This document shows, piece after piece, positions 1 to 8,538 of a stretch of DNA of 64,000 nt; the first letter of the stretch is position 1, and each line of letters begins with the position of its first letter. The notes under the pieces are model-generated. The model saw only the letters and a list, made by a program, of their open reading frames with translations, did not search any database and was not told the DNA's origin. The stretch lies in contig NZ_CP036346.1 in assembly GCF_014131695.1 (NCBI RefSeq), positions 2,232,001-2,296,000 on the forward strand, in the 5' to 3' direction. The translations under genes were made by a program, and so were the position numbers. This stretch comes from Thomasclavelia ramosa DSM 1402. Its GTDB lineage: Bacteria > Bacillota_I > Bacilli_A > Erysipelotrichales > Coprobacillaceae.

Positions 1-49
1 TAATTCTTCTTGAAAATTCAAATTTAAATTCTTCTTTATTCTTAAACAT
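1..49 (-). CDS. Start of a glycogen operon gene, probably glycogen phosphorylase (partial)
   Basis: Only the first 16 codons are inside the window, reading MFKNKEEFKFEFSRRI and running off the left edge. The ATG at 47-49 is preceded by a good GAGGAG ribosome binding site, and it lies just downstream of glgB on the same strand. A start of the form MFxxKExFxxxF is common in Firmicute glycogen phosphorylases, which usually share an operon with glgB. The identity rests on that short N-terminus and the context, so it is tentative; the sequence to the left would settle it. Confidence 0.5.
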   Translation of the reverse strand, partial: MFKNKEEFKFEFSRRI

Positions 50-73
50 TTTATCTCCTCTTATACCAGTTCA

Positions 74-1936
74 TTATTTAGAGCCTTTATATTCGAAAAT
101 CATGCTGCCAAATGGCGCAATATTTACTGGTATGTAATATTCCTTATTTAAAGTTTGACCCTCTTTAGCTTTTATAGCCCGTTTATTAACGAAATTGCTT
201 CCAGTATAGATATCAGTATCACTATTTAAAATTTCTTTATAACTTCCTGGCTGATTTACTGGAACCATATATCCCTCATGTTTGTTTCCTGTAAAATTCA
301 TAACAGCAATTAAAGAACTTCCATCCGTTCCTTTTCTTTCAATTGCAAATACACTTTGTGCTCGATCATCAACAACTAACCATTCAAAACCATCCATTCC
401 ATAATCCTGTTCATACATACATGGATATGTTTTATAAACTTCATTTAATCTAATCATAAATTTATGAAAGGAATCATGAATAGGATACTTAAGAATATTC
501 CATCCTAAAGCTACCTTTTCATCCCACTCTTTATATTCACCCAATTCATTTCCCATGAAATTTAATTTCTTTCCAGGATGAATCATCATATAAGTATAAA
601 GTGTTTTTAATTGGGCAAATTTTTGTTCATTATTACCCCAAATTTTATCAATGATAGTTCCCTTACTATGAACTACTTCATCATGAGAAAATGGTAAAAT
701 GAAATTTTCACTATAAAAATAAGCCATCGAGAACGTTAGTAAATTATGATCACCTTGACGGTAAACTGGATCTAGTTTCATATATTTTAAAGTATCATTC
801 ATCCATCCCAAATCCCATTTATAATCAAATCCAAGGCCACCAATATCTGGTGCTTTTGTAACGCCATTAAAATCACTTGAATCTTCAGCAATCAACATCA
901 CACCAGGATAATAACCCTTCATATGATTATTCATACGTTTCATGAATTCTAACGCACCATCATTAACTCCAGCTTCTTTATTGCCTTTCCAATAGATCAA
1001 GTTACTTACCGCATCAAAACGTATCCCATCAATGTGGAAATATTCAGCTAAAAAGCCAACACTACTCATTAAAAAGCTTCTAACTTCTTCACGCCCAACA
1101 TCAAAATAAACACTGTCCCATTCAGTATAACGACGATTAATATCTGGATAATCATATACAAATCCACCATCAAACTTATAAAGACCATGTCCATCTTTTA
1201 CATAATGTGCAGGAACAAAATCCATAATGACACCTATTCCCGCCTTATGACAAGCATTGATAAATTTCATTAAACCTTTCGGTTCACCATAACGACTAGT
1301 TATACTAAAATACCCAGTTGCTTGATACCCCCACGAACCATCAAACGGAAATTCTGTCAGTGGCATTAATTCCAAATGAGTATAGTTATTTTCAACTAAA
1401 TATGGAATTAGAAGCTCTATCATCTCTTCATAAGAGTAGAATTCACCGTCTTCTTCTGCCGTAAAATCCTTTTTCATTTTCCAAGAACCAATATTTACTT
1501 CATAAATATTCATTGGTTTATCAAAATTCTTTGTTCGGCTATTAAGCCATTTTTTATCAGCCCAACGAAACCGTTCAATATTGTAAACCCTTGACGCTGT
1601 TCCTGGTCGTAACTCACTATAAAACGCATATGGATCAGCACGATCTACTGTCGCAAAATTTTGTGTTTCAATCCGGTACTTATAAAGAGCAAATTCTTTT
1701 ACCCCAGGAATAAATAAAGTCCAGATTCCTCCATCTGTATACCTTTCCATATAATGGTTTTGCCCATCCCAGTCATTAAAATCACCTACGACTTGTACAC
1801 TTCGTGCATTAGGTGCATAGACGGTGAAGCGGACACCTTTTTTGTGGTCATTTGTTTCTAAATGAGCACCAAATACTTTATACGCTTCTAATGTATTTCC
1901 TTTGTGAAATACGTGAATTAAAAAATCATCGAGCAT
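74..1936 (-). CDS. glgB: 1,4-alpha-glucan (glycogen) branching enzyme, GH13
   Basis: This cytosolic enzyme cuts alpha-1,4 glucan chains and rejoins them as alpha-1,6 branches during glycogen synthesis. The 620-residue protein starts with a carbohydrate-binding beta-sandwich (about 30-115), followed by the GH13 barrel and a C-terminal all-beta domain. The catalytic set is visible: nucleophile D308 in GIRFDAV, acid/base E351 in LIAED, and D419 in FSHDEVVHSKG, the last being typical of branching enzymes rather than amylases. Length fits the family. Its ATG follows AAGGGGGAG, and an extended -10 plus a cre-like site lie upstream, so carbon catabolite control is likely. The next gene downstream probably encodes glycogen phosphorylase. 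Confidence 0.95.
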   Translation of the reverse strand: MLDDFLIHVFHKGNTLEAYKVFGAHLETNDHKKGVRFTVYAPNARSVQVVGDFNDWDGQNHYMERYTDGGIWTLFIPGVKEFALYKYRIETQNFATVDRADPYAFYSELRPGTASRVYNIERFRWADKKWLNSRTKNFDKPMNIYEVNIGSWKMKKDFTAEEDGEFYSYEEMIELLIPYLVENNYTHLELMPLTEFPFDGSWGYQATGYFSITSRYGEPKGLMKFINACHKAGIGVIMDFVPAHYVKDGHGLYKFDGGFVYDYPDINRRYTEWDSVYFDVGREEVRSFLMSSVGFLAEYFHIDGIRFDAVSNLIYWKGNKEAGVNDGALEFMKRMNNHMKGYYPGVMLIAEDSSDFNGVTKAPDIGGLGFDYKWDLGWMNDTLKYMKLDPVYRQGDHNLLTFSMAYFYSENFILPFSHDEVVHSKGTIIDKIWGNNEQKFAQLKTLYTYMMIHPGKKLNFMGNELGEYKEWDEKVALGWNILKYPIHDSFHKFMIRLNEVYKTYPCMYEQDYGMDGFEWLVVDDRAQSVFAIERKGTDGSSLIAVMNFTGNKHEGYMVPVNQPGSYKEILNSDTDIYTGSNFVNKRAIKAKEGQTLNKEYYIPVNIAPFGSMIFEYKGSK

Positions 1937-1966
1937 GTGTCACTCCCCCTTTTCTTAGATATTCCC

Positions 1967-1972
1967 ATTATA
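1967..1972 (-). promoter_or_regulatory. Probable extended -10 of the glgB promoter
   Basis: On the minus strand the sequence reads TGTTATAAT, an extended -10 (TGnTATAAT), about 30 bases before the glgB start codon. No good -35 is visible, which is acceptable for extended -10 promoters. Confidence 0.6.
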
Positions 1973-2000
1973 ACATAATTTATCTGGTATTTCATTAAAA

Positions 2001-2014
2001 AGATAGCGCTTTCA
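2001..2014 (-). promoter_or_regulatory. cre-like CcpA operator upstream of glgB
   Basis: The minus strand reads TGAAAGCGCTATCT, which fits the low-GC Gram-positive cre consensus (TGWAANCGNTNNCW) well. It sits about 30 bases upstream of the glgB -10. The position is consistent with activation or repression by CcpA with HPr-Ser-P; which of these it does cannot be read from sequence. Confidence 0.65.
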
Positions 2015-2063
2015 TTACGCCAATAATTGATAATATAATACTAAATTCAACATTTATTTAAGT

Positions 2064-2111
2064 AAAATAAAAAAAGCGGCCTAATAATCAAACATTCTTG
2101 ATTTTAAGACC
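2064..2111 (-). terminator. Terminator downstream of the LacI-type regulator
   Basis: An imperfect inverted repeat (GGCCTAATAATCAA / TTGATTTTAAGACC, 2078-2111) is followed on the minus strand by a T-run. It lies just past the stop codon of the regulator gene. Confidence 0.6.
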
Positions 2112-2144
2112 ACAGCAGCAAAAACTATCCTAATAACACTAATT

Positions 2145-3149
2145 TTATATAATTTTCTTACATGATTTACGTTCTAGTAACGAGCATGGCAACTGTACTC
2201 GCATCGGAAATAAAGCTTTTTTCTTTAAAATCATTTCATGTAACAGCATCGCACCAAGATTTCCCATCTCCTTTGAAGGCGCATAAACAGTCGTTAATGA
2301 TGGTGTAGTAAAATTACCAGCTTCAATATTATTAAACCCAATAATAGAAACTTGTTCAGGAACTCTTATTCCCTGATCTTGTAATGCCCGCATTGCACCT
2401 ATAGCAATTGGATCGTTGACAGCAAAAATAGCCGTTGGAAGTTCCTTGGTTTTAGCTAAATTATGTATCAAATTATAGCCAGCTTCACTCGTTAATTCAT
2501 TTTCCAGCAGCAATTCAGTATATTTCAAGCCAAAATACTGGCAATATTTAATAAAACTACTCTTTCTAGTACTAATATGAAGTGATAATTCTTCGTACTC
2601 GCCCCGTCCTAAAAAACCAATATGTTTATGACCTAAACGGTTAAAATAATCAACCACCTGAAACATTGCGTTATCAAAATCCAAAGTTACACAACATTCA
2701 GTTACAGGGCTGATATCCATATCCAACAAAACAATATTTTCAGTGTACTCCTTTAATTCTTTTACCACTTCAAATTCAAACTTACCAATACAGATAATTC
2801 CTTGAACATTTTCCAAAACCTTATTTAAATCCATATCGTCTTTTCTAATTCTTTTAGCAATGATTCCATTTGTTTTTAAATAATTTTCAACACCTTGAAT
2901 CAAAGATAAATAATATGTATCGCGCATTTCTTGTTCAAAAGAATACCACTGGATAACTGCCACTGTCAAAGCTTCATCATGATTTCCCTTACGTTTTGAT
3001 TTAGGAATATAGTTTAATTGTTCAGCTGCTTTGATGACTTTTTCTTTCGTTTCTGGTAAAACAGTCAATGAATTATCATCATTTAATATTCGTGATACAG
3101 TTGCGATTGAAACATTCGCAAATTCAGCAACCTCTTTTAATGTAGCCAT
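2145..3149 (-). CDS. LacI/GalR-family transcriptional regulator of the GH35/PTS locus
   Basis: A 334-residue repressor. Residues 1-60 form the DNA-binding region: the helix-turn-helix TLKEVAEFANVSIATVSRIL and a hinge region. The rest is a periplasmic-binding-protein-like effector domain ending in the usual segment IIGFNNIEAGNFTTPSLTTV. I chose the ATG at 3149, which has GGAGGG five bases upstream; longer readings add a tail with no ribosome binding site that crosses the promoter. It follows the GH35 and PTS EIIC genes, separated by a terminator, and has its own promoter. It resembles EbgR/MsmR-like regulators of galactoside use. Control of the adjacent locus is inferred from position. Confidence 0.88.
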   Translation of the reverse strand: MATLKEVAEFANVSIATVSRILNDDNSLTVLPETKEKVIKAAEQLNYIPKSKRKGNHDEALTVAVIQWYSFEQEMRDTYYLSLIQGVENYLKTNGIIAKRIRKDDMDLNKVLENVQGIICIGKFEFEVVKELKEYTENIVLLDMDISPVTECCVTLDFDNAMFQVVDYFNRLGHKHIGFLGRGEYEELSLHISTRKSSFIKYCQYFGLKYTELLLENELTSEAGYNLIHNLAKTKELPTAIFAVNDPIAIGAMRALQDQGIRVPEQVSIIGFNNIEAGNFTTPSLTTVYAPSKEMGNLGAMLLHEMILKKKALFPMRVQLPCSLLERKSCKKII

Positions 3150-3163
3150 ATTAACCCTCCTCA

Positions 3164-3194
3164 ATCGATAAAACAGCTCTTTCATAGTATTATA
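3164..3194 (-). promoter_or_regulatory. Regulator promoter -10 with ATCGAT palindrome
   Basis: The minus strand shows TATAAT (complement of 3189-3194), with a poor -35 17 bases upstream. About 20 bases downstream is TATCGATT (ATCGAT at 3164-3169), a palindrome that also occurs between the promoter and start of the EIIC operon at 6494-6503. It may be the operator of the LacI-type protein. Confidence 0.4.
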
Positions 3195-3256
3195 AGTGAA
3201 TTCTATCATAATTTCTAGATATTCTTTTAATAATCATTTCTCATTAAAATTATTAG

Positions 3257-3299
3257 TAAAAAAAGTTTAAATTCACTTGTCTAGAATTTAAACTTCTTT
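3257..3299 (-). terminator. Terminator after the GH35 gene
   Basis: A perfect 12-bp stem (AAGTTTAAATTC 3263-3274 with GAATTTAAACTT 3284-3295) is followed on the minus strand by seven T. It ends the EIIC-GH35 transcript ahead of the regulator gene. Confidence 0.85.
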
Positions 3300-3320
3300 T
3301 AATCAGAATACTTCTACTGT

Positions 3321-5075
3321 TTATAGATATTTTGGCTGACCAATTAATTCAATCTTGTCACGATAGCAGCCTTCTGTTTCAAAAATAATAATTTGATTAA
3401 TCCCTTTTTTTAAAAACGGACCTGGTATATATAGTGATAGTGTTGGTCCGGCCTCATAGAATCTGCCACAATGATGACCATTTACAAAGACCACACCCTT
3501 TCCAAAGCCTTCCAAATCAATAAAAGTTTCTTTAACTTCATCAGCTTCAAAAATATATTCATGGAAACCTGGGCCTGATTGATAACCATTTTCCCAGTTC
3601 AATAAATCAAGATGCTCAAAATTAAGACAGTAATGTTTCCATTTTTTGGTAAAATGGATATCTAAAATTACCCCATTACGGATTCCTTTTTGTTGCGTCT
3701 CAGCTTGTAACTTAGAACCATAATTGACCCGACCCATATTTTCCATTAATATCTTTAAATCATGAGTATCATTGCTATGTGTCGGTAAATTAATCTCATC
3801 ACCAATTTCTTCTTGATATTGAGTAGCAATCTCTTGATCATCCAGATATATTTTTGCTCGATCACGTCCATCAATAATTCGCATCCGTAAATCATCAGTA
3901 TAACTTTTAAAAGTATGTTGATAGACCACGTAACCATAATAATGATCTAACTCTTCCATCGTTAAAGGCCAATCAGACTGATGACAGGCAGCAATACAAT
4001 CAAGCGTACTAAATAAAGAGACACTTCGATTTTTTATTATTTGACCATAATTTTTAGTTTGACGCCGCTCTGGTAAACGCTCTTTTTTTCCAGTGATTAC
4101 TTCTCTCAATAAATGGTATTTCTCTGTTTTAGCACCATACTCAGTTAGAATCGCATCATAATCATATGAAGTTATTTGGGGCAAATCATGTTCTTTTCGA
4201 GCCGAACAGCCATTCATCCATCCAAAATTTGTCCCGCCTTGAAACATATAAAAATTGACACTGCCCAACGACAACATTTCTTGCGCTGAATTTACAAATT
4301 CTTGGGGATCTCTTTTAATTATTTCTTGATTCCAGCGATTAAACCAGCCATCCCAAAATTCCATACACATTAACGGTGCCGTAATTTGATAGGATTCCAT
4401 GAATTTTTTTAACACCGTAATATTTTCTTTTGCTTGTGATCCAAAGTTTCCTGTAGGAAAAACTTTTTTTTCCAATAAAGAACCCGCATTTAAGGCTTCA
4501 TGCCATGTTCCATCAGCTGTAAAGAGAGGTACTTCAATTCCATATTTTCTCATCATCTGATACACAGCCAATAAATATTCTTTATCTTCACCGTATGAAC
4601 CATATTCATTTTCTAATTGAGCCAATATTATCGGCCCATTTTGAGTAATTTGATACTTACTTAATTTAGGTAATAAAATTGAAAAATATTGATCCAGACA
4701 TTTAAGATATTGTTTATCATTAGTTCGTAAACGAATACGAGGATATTTTAACAACCATGCTGGTAAACCACCCATTTCCCATTCAGCGCATATATAAGGT
4801 GAAGCTCGTAATATAACAAATAATTCCAATTCCTCAGCTAGTTTCAAAAATGTTTCAATGTCTTTAATACCCGAAAAATCATATTTTCCTTGATATGGTT
4901 CATGTAGATTCCATGGTACATATGTTTCAACAGTATTGCATCCCATTGCTTTTAAATCCAAGAGTGTGTCGCGCCAATACTCAGGTACAATTCGAAAATA
5001 ATGCACTGCTCCAGAAATAATCTTAACTTTATTTCCATTGATGAAAAACTCTTTATTTACTTCAATACTACCCAA
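3321..5075 (-). CDS. GH35 beta-galactosidase, cytosolic (BgaC/GnbG-like)
   Basis: A retaining glycosidase that releases terminal beta-galactose. The 584-residue protein begins directly with the GH35 barrel (SGAVHYFRIVPEYW, about 20-34), then QLENEYGSYG with acid/base E157 and CMEFWDGWFNRW with nucleophile E239. C-terminal jelly-roll domains follow. It has no signal peptide, so it should act inside the cell. The start is TTG at 5075, with AGAGG nine bases upstream and no better ATG nearby. It is co-transcribed with a PTS EIIC 19 bases upstream. In streptococci and Lactobacillus casei, GH35 enzymes paired with PTS genes act on Gal-beta-1,3-HexNAc or its phosphate; the substrate here is inferred, not shown. 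Confidence 0.9.
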   Translation of the reverse strand: MGSIEVNKEFFINGNKVKIISGAVHYFRIVPEYWRDTLLDLKAMGCNTVETYVPWNLHEPYQGKYDFSGIKDIETFLKLAEELELFVILRASPYICAEWEMGGLPAWLLKYPRIRLRTNDKQYLKCLDQYFSILLPKLSKYQITQNGPIILAQLENEYGSYGEDKEYLLAVYQMMRKYGIEVPLFTADGTWHEALNAGSLLEKKVFPTGNFGSQAKENITVLKKFMESYQITAPLMCMEFWDGWFNRWNQEIIKRDPQEFVNSAQEMLSLGSVNFYMFQGGTNFGWMNGCSARKEHDLPQITSYDYDAILTEYGAKTEKYHLLREVITGKKERLPERRQTKNYGQIIKNRSVSLFSTLDCIAACHQSDWPLTMEELDHYYGYVVYQHTFKSYTDDLRMRIIDGRDRAKIYLDDQEIATQYQEEIGDEINLPTHSNDTHDLKILMENMGRVNYGSKLQAETQQKGIRNGVILDIHFTKKWKHYCLNFEHLDLLNWENGYQSGPGFHEYIFEADEVKETFIDLEGFGKGVVFVNGHHCGRFYEAGPTLSLYIPGPFLKKGINQIIIFETEGCYRDKIELIGQPKYL

Positions 5076-5094
5076 TATTATTTACCTCTTCCAC

Positions 5095-6456
5095 TTATTT
5101 TTCTTCAAATTTAGGATTGTTTGCCAACTTAACAAACGGTAAATAAATAATTACAGCTAAAGCCAGATTTACAAGTGATAAAATAATTGCTCGCCAATCA
5201 AAACCAGTTGCAAAGAATCCATAAAGAACCGGCGGCATGACCCAAGTAACATTTTGTGTAACTGGTGCAACTAATCCTAATGCTGTTGCCCCATAAGCAA
5301 CTGCTGACAATACAATTGGTGCCAACAGGAAAGGAATGAACATTAACGGATTCAAGACAGTTGGCAGCCCATACATAACAGGTTCACCAATATTAAACAT
5401 TACTGGAGCTATACCTAATTTAGCTACTTCACGATAATGTTTATTTTTAGATTGCCAAAAAATTGCAATTAACAGGCCTAATGTTGCATACCAGACAAAG
5501 GCACCATATGATACACTCGTCCATAAATATGGTATTTCTGTTCCTTTTTGGAAAGCTTCAAGATTCGCCAATAATGCAACACCAAAAACACCTTCCATAA
5601 TCGGTGCCATAACATTCCCACCGTGGATTCCAAAAAACCAAAATAATTGAGTTAAAAAAGCTACTAAAATAATAGAAAGCGGATTTTGAGAGAAGCCCAA
5701 CAATGGTGTCTGTAAAATATCATAGATCCAATCAATAATTAATTGACCTGTCACCAAATTAAATCCATAAGTAATTGCTGCTACAGCATACATAGCAATA
5801 AAAGCCGGAATAATTGAAGTAAATGGCACCGAGATTGCCGGAGGTACAGAATCAGGTAATTTAATCGTCCAATTTTTCTTCATGAATTTACTATAAATCA
5901 CTACCGCTAAAAAACCAATAACAATTGCTGTAAAATAACCACGTGAATTAATTTGGTTTCCTGGTAATAAGCCATTGATCGTTACTGATAAATTTCCATC
6001 ACTAAAATTCAAGCCAGTGACCTGATTAATAATTTTCCCAATATCAGCACTAACACCCTCTAATTGAAATGTTTGAGTAATACTTGTTCCTAAAGAAATA
6101 ACAAATGATGATAAAGCAACTAATCCTCCAGATAATTTATCTGTTTCGTATACTTTAGCGATATTATATCCTAAAGCAAAAATAAAGACTAAGGAAACAA
6201 TTGCTAAACTCCCATTAAAAATCAAATTATTAATACTAATCAACCATTGAAATGCGTCAGTGATTCCTGTCCACCCAAATTCAGCAGGAAAATCTACAAA
6301 AAAAGCATTTAACAATAATGCGATCGATCCCGTCATAACCACAGGCATCGTTGCAATAAATGAATCACGTAATGCGACTAAATGTTTTTGTGAACCAATT
6401 TTAGTTGCAATAGGCAATAATCTTTCAGACATAATATCCATAAGTCTTTGATACAT
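5095..6456 (-). CDS. PTS EIIC permease, lactose/cellobiose family
   Basis: The membrane channel subunit of a lactose/cellobiose-type PTS, which moves a sugar across the membrane while it is phosphorylated. The 453-residue protein has about ten hydrophobic segments. It shows family features such as the N-terminal LLPIATKIGSQKHLVALRDSFI, the GIHGGNVMAPIMEG loop and NIGEPVMYGLP. I chose the ATG at 6456, which has GAGGAG eight bases upstream; longer readings lack this. No EIIA or EIIB of this family lies in the window, so those partners must be encoded elsewhere. It is the first gene of the operon with GH35, behind a strong promoter. Confidence 0.92.
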   Translation of the reverse strand: MYQRLMDIMSERLLPIATKIGSQKHLVALRDSFIATMPVVMTGSIALLLNAFFVDFPAEFGWTGITDAFQWLISINNLIFNGSLAIVSLVFIFALGYNIAKVYETDKLSGGLVALSSFVISLGTSITQTFQLEGVSADIGKIINQVTGLNFSDGNLSVTINGLLPGNQINSRGYFTAIVIGFLAVVIYSKFMKKNWTIKLPDSVPPAISVPFTSIIPAFIAMYAVAAITYGFNLVTGQLIIDWIYDILQTPLLGFSQNPLSIILVAFLTQLFWFFGIHGGNVMAPIMEGVFGVALLANLEAFQKGTEIPYLWTSVSYGAFVWYATLGLLIAIFWQSKNKHYREVAKLGIAPVMFNIGEPVMYGLPTVLNPLMFIPFLLAPIVLSAVAYGATALGLVAPVTQNVTWVMPPVLYGFFATGFDWRAIILSLVNLALAVIIYLPFVKLANNPKFEEK

Positions 6457-6493
6457 TTTCGTTCTCCTCATATATTTATTTTTAGATATTTGT

Positions 6494-6503
6494 TCATCGA
6501 TGT
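6494..6503 (-). promoter_or_regulatory. Candidate LacI-type operator (palindrome around ATCGAT)
   Basis: TTCATCGATGTT contains the perfect palindrome CATCGATG, located between the EIIC promoter and its ribosome binding site. ATCGAT recurs in the leader of the neighbouring LacI-type gene. Repressor binding here is inference. Confidence 0.4.
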
Positions 6504-6519
6504 TTTTATATCTATTTAT

Positions 6520-6548
6520 ATTATATAATTATAATAAAATAATGTAAA
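6520..6548 (-). promoter_or_regulatory. Promoter of the EIIC-GH35 operon
   Basis: On the minus strand, TTTACA (complement of 6543-6548), a 17-base spacer and TATAAT (complement of 6520-6525) make a near-consensus vegetative promoter about 65 bases before the EIIC start. Confidence 0.75.
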
Positions 6549-6552
6549 TATT

Positions 6553-6686
6553 TTTTACTGATTATTTTACTTATTTTTTACTTAATTTTATTATATTTTA
6601 ACTAAAATAATTAAATCTTATTAAAATTATACTAATAAATAAAAGCAAAACAGTAAAATAATAATTTTTTTTACTGTTTTTTACTG
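6553..6686. repeat. TTTTACTG repeats upstream of the EIIC promoter
   Basis: The very AT-rich gap between the EIIC promoter and the phosphoglucomutase terminator holds TTTTACTG three times (6553-6560, 6669-6676, 6679-6686) and its complement CAGTAAAA once (6651-6658). One pair forms a 12-bp inverted repeat, 6647-6658 with 6669-6680. These could be regulator sites or simple AT-rich drift; no coding sequence is present. Confidence 0.4.
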
Positions 6687-6695
6687 ATTTTAAAT

Positions 6696-6761
6696 AAAAA
6701 AGATGGAGCTAAAGAGTTTTTACTCAAATTAGAGCATAAACTCTCTAAAGTCCATCTTTTT
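6696..6761 (-). terminator. Terminator after phosphoglucomutase
   Basis: A long imperfect hairpin (AAAAGATGGAGCTAAAGAG pairing with the complementary stretch ending in CCATCTTTT) lies directly after the stop codon. A and T runs on both sides would let it work in either direction. Confidence 0.75.
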
Positions 6762-6766
6762 ATAAT

Positions 6767-8461
6767 CTATTCACCAATAATACTTAATATATCTTTTTGG
6801 AAAACTTCTGTTTTTACACTCGCATCATCAGCATCATTACCTTTTATTGAAAAATAGAATTTACATTTTGGTTCTGTTCCACTAGGACGAGCCGCAATCC
6901 ATGATCCATCTTCCAAATAGTATTTTAATACATTTGATTTAGGTAGATCAATAACTGTCGTAGTTTCATTTTCAATACGTTGACTACTTTGATAATCTTC
7001 TACTGCTAATACTTTATATCCTCCAATCACACTTGGAGCATCTTTTCTTAAATTATCCATAATTTCTTTAATACGTTTTGCACCTTCAGCTCCGGCTTTG
7101 CTTAAAGCAATTTGCGATTCTTTAAACGTACCATGTTTAGCATATAATTCATTTAAAACATCAATTAGATCTTTTCCTTGATGTTTATAGAAATTACCAG
7201 CTTCTGCTGCCATTACAACCGCTTGAACTGCATCTTTATCACGAACGAAATCCTTAACTACACAACCATAAGATTCTTCATATCCGAAGATAAATTCTTT
7301 TTCTTTTGTTTTTTCATATTTACGAATCTTATCACCGATAAATTTAAATCCTGTCAATGTTTTTTCAACCTCAACACCATAAGATTTAGACACCAATTCA
7401 CCTAAATCACTAGTAACGATCGTATTATACATTACTGCATTAGCTGGTAATTTACCTTGCTTTTTAAGTTCGCTTAAAATATATTCTAAATATACTGCAG
7501 CACTTTGATTTCCAGACATCAATACATATTCACCATCATGTTTAGCAACAACACCTAATCTATCACCATCAGGATCGCAAATTACAACGACATCTGCATC
7601 AACTTCTTTAGCTTTTTTAATTGCTAGATCATATGAGCAGTCAACTTCAGGATTTGGTGATTTAGTATTTGAAAAATCAGGATCTGGTGCACACTGAGCT
7701 AAAACCGGAATAACATTATAGCCTAAACGACTCAAACAATTTCTAACTGGTAGATTTGAAGTACCGTGTTGTGGTGAGAAAACAATTTTGAAATCTTTTT
7801 TATCCATACCGGGATTAATTTCAATTGCCATTACTTCTTGATAATATGCTTCATCTACTTCTTCACCGATCCATGTAATATATGGATAAGCTTCTTCATC
7901 GCTAATTACTTCTACTGCCAATTCATCTTTAACTTCATTTACATATGCAACTACTTGATCTCCCCATTCAGGAATTAATTGGCATCCAGTATCATCATAT
8001 ACTTTATAACCGTTGTATTCTTTAGGGTTATGACTTGCAGTGATCATAATCCCACCAGCACATTTTAAATAACGTACTGCATAAGATAATTCTGGAGTTG
8101 GTCTTAAACTTTCAAAAATATAAGATTTAATTCCATAAGTAGCTAAAACTTTCGCACTTTCAATTGCAAATTTGTAAGACATGTGGCGGTTATCATAACC
8201 AATTGCGACTCCACGTTCTTTTCCTTCTGGTAAACCTAATACATATTTAGCAAAGCCAACATTAGCCTTTCTAATTGTATAGATGTTCATTCGGTTAGTA
8301 CCAGCCCCTAAAATTCCTCGCATTCCTGCAGTTCCAAACTCTAGGTTCATATAGAATGCATCCTCTTTTTCCTTTTCATTCATGCTTGCTAACTCTGCTT
8401 TTAGTGATGGATCTAAATTTTCACAATTTACCCATCTTTGATATTCTTCATTGTAGTTCAT
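6767..8461 (-). CDS. pgcA: Phosphoglucomutase/phosphomannomutase (alpha-D-phosphohexomutase)
   Basis: Interconverts glucose-1-phosphate and glucose-6-phosphate in the cytosol, linking glycogen and galactose metabolism to glycolysis. The 564-residue protein has the phosphoserine loop TASHNPKEYNGYKVY (Ser at about 143), the metal-binding DPDGDR (about 296-301), the sugar-binding loop FGYEESYG and the phosphate-binding RPSGTEPK near the C-terminus. All family landmarks are present and the length is normal. I chose the ATG at 8461 because AAGAGG lies eight bases upstream. It has its own extended -10 (TGTTATAAT) and a terminator, so it is probably transcribed alone. The bacterial gene is variously called pgcA or pgm. 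Confidence 0.93.
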   Translation of the reverse strand: MNYNEEYQRWVNCENLDPSLKAELASMNEKEKEDAFYMNLEFGTAGMRGILGAGTNRMNIYTIRKANVGFAKYVLGLPEGKERGVAIGYDNRHMSYKFAIESAKVLATYGIKSYIFESLRPTPELSYAVRYLKCAGGIMITASHNPKEYNGYKVYDDTGCQLIPEWGDQVVAYVNEVKDELAVEVISDEEAYPYITWIGEEVDEAYYQEVMAIEINPGMDKKDFKIVFSPQHGTSNLPVRNCLSRLGYNVIPVLAQCAPDPDFSNTKSPNPEVDCSYDLAIKKAKEVDADVVVICDPDGDRLGVVAKHDGEYVLMSGNQSAAVYLEYILSELKKQGKLPANAVMYNTIVTSDLGELVSKSYGVEVEKTLTGFKFIGDKIRKYEKTKEKEFIFGYEESYGCVVKDFVRDKDAVQAVVMAAEAGNFYKHQGKDLIDVLNELYAKHGTFKESQIALSKAGAEGAKRIKEIMDNLRKDAPSVIGGYKVLAVEDYQSSQRIENETTTVIDLPKSNVLKYYLEDGSWIAARPSGTEPKCKFYFSIKGNDADDASVKTEVFQKDILSIIGE

Positions 8462-8538
8462 GTTTTTCACCTCTTAATTTAATTATAACAAACCTGTAAA
8501 AAAATAACTACTTGTTTTATAAATGAAATTACTACAAA

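Noticed and set aside
6260-6451. Plus-strand open frame inside the PTS EIIC gene
   Set aside because: Antisense shadow of a well-supported gene. The same applies to others such as 7178-7405, 10825-11028, 17115-17351, 45624-45824, 46558-46794, 51092-51295 and 55743-55925.
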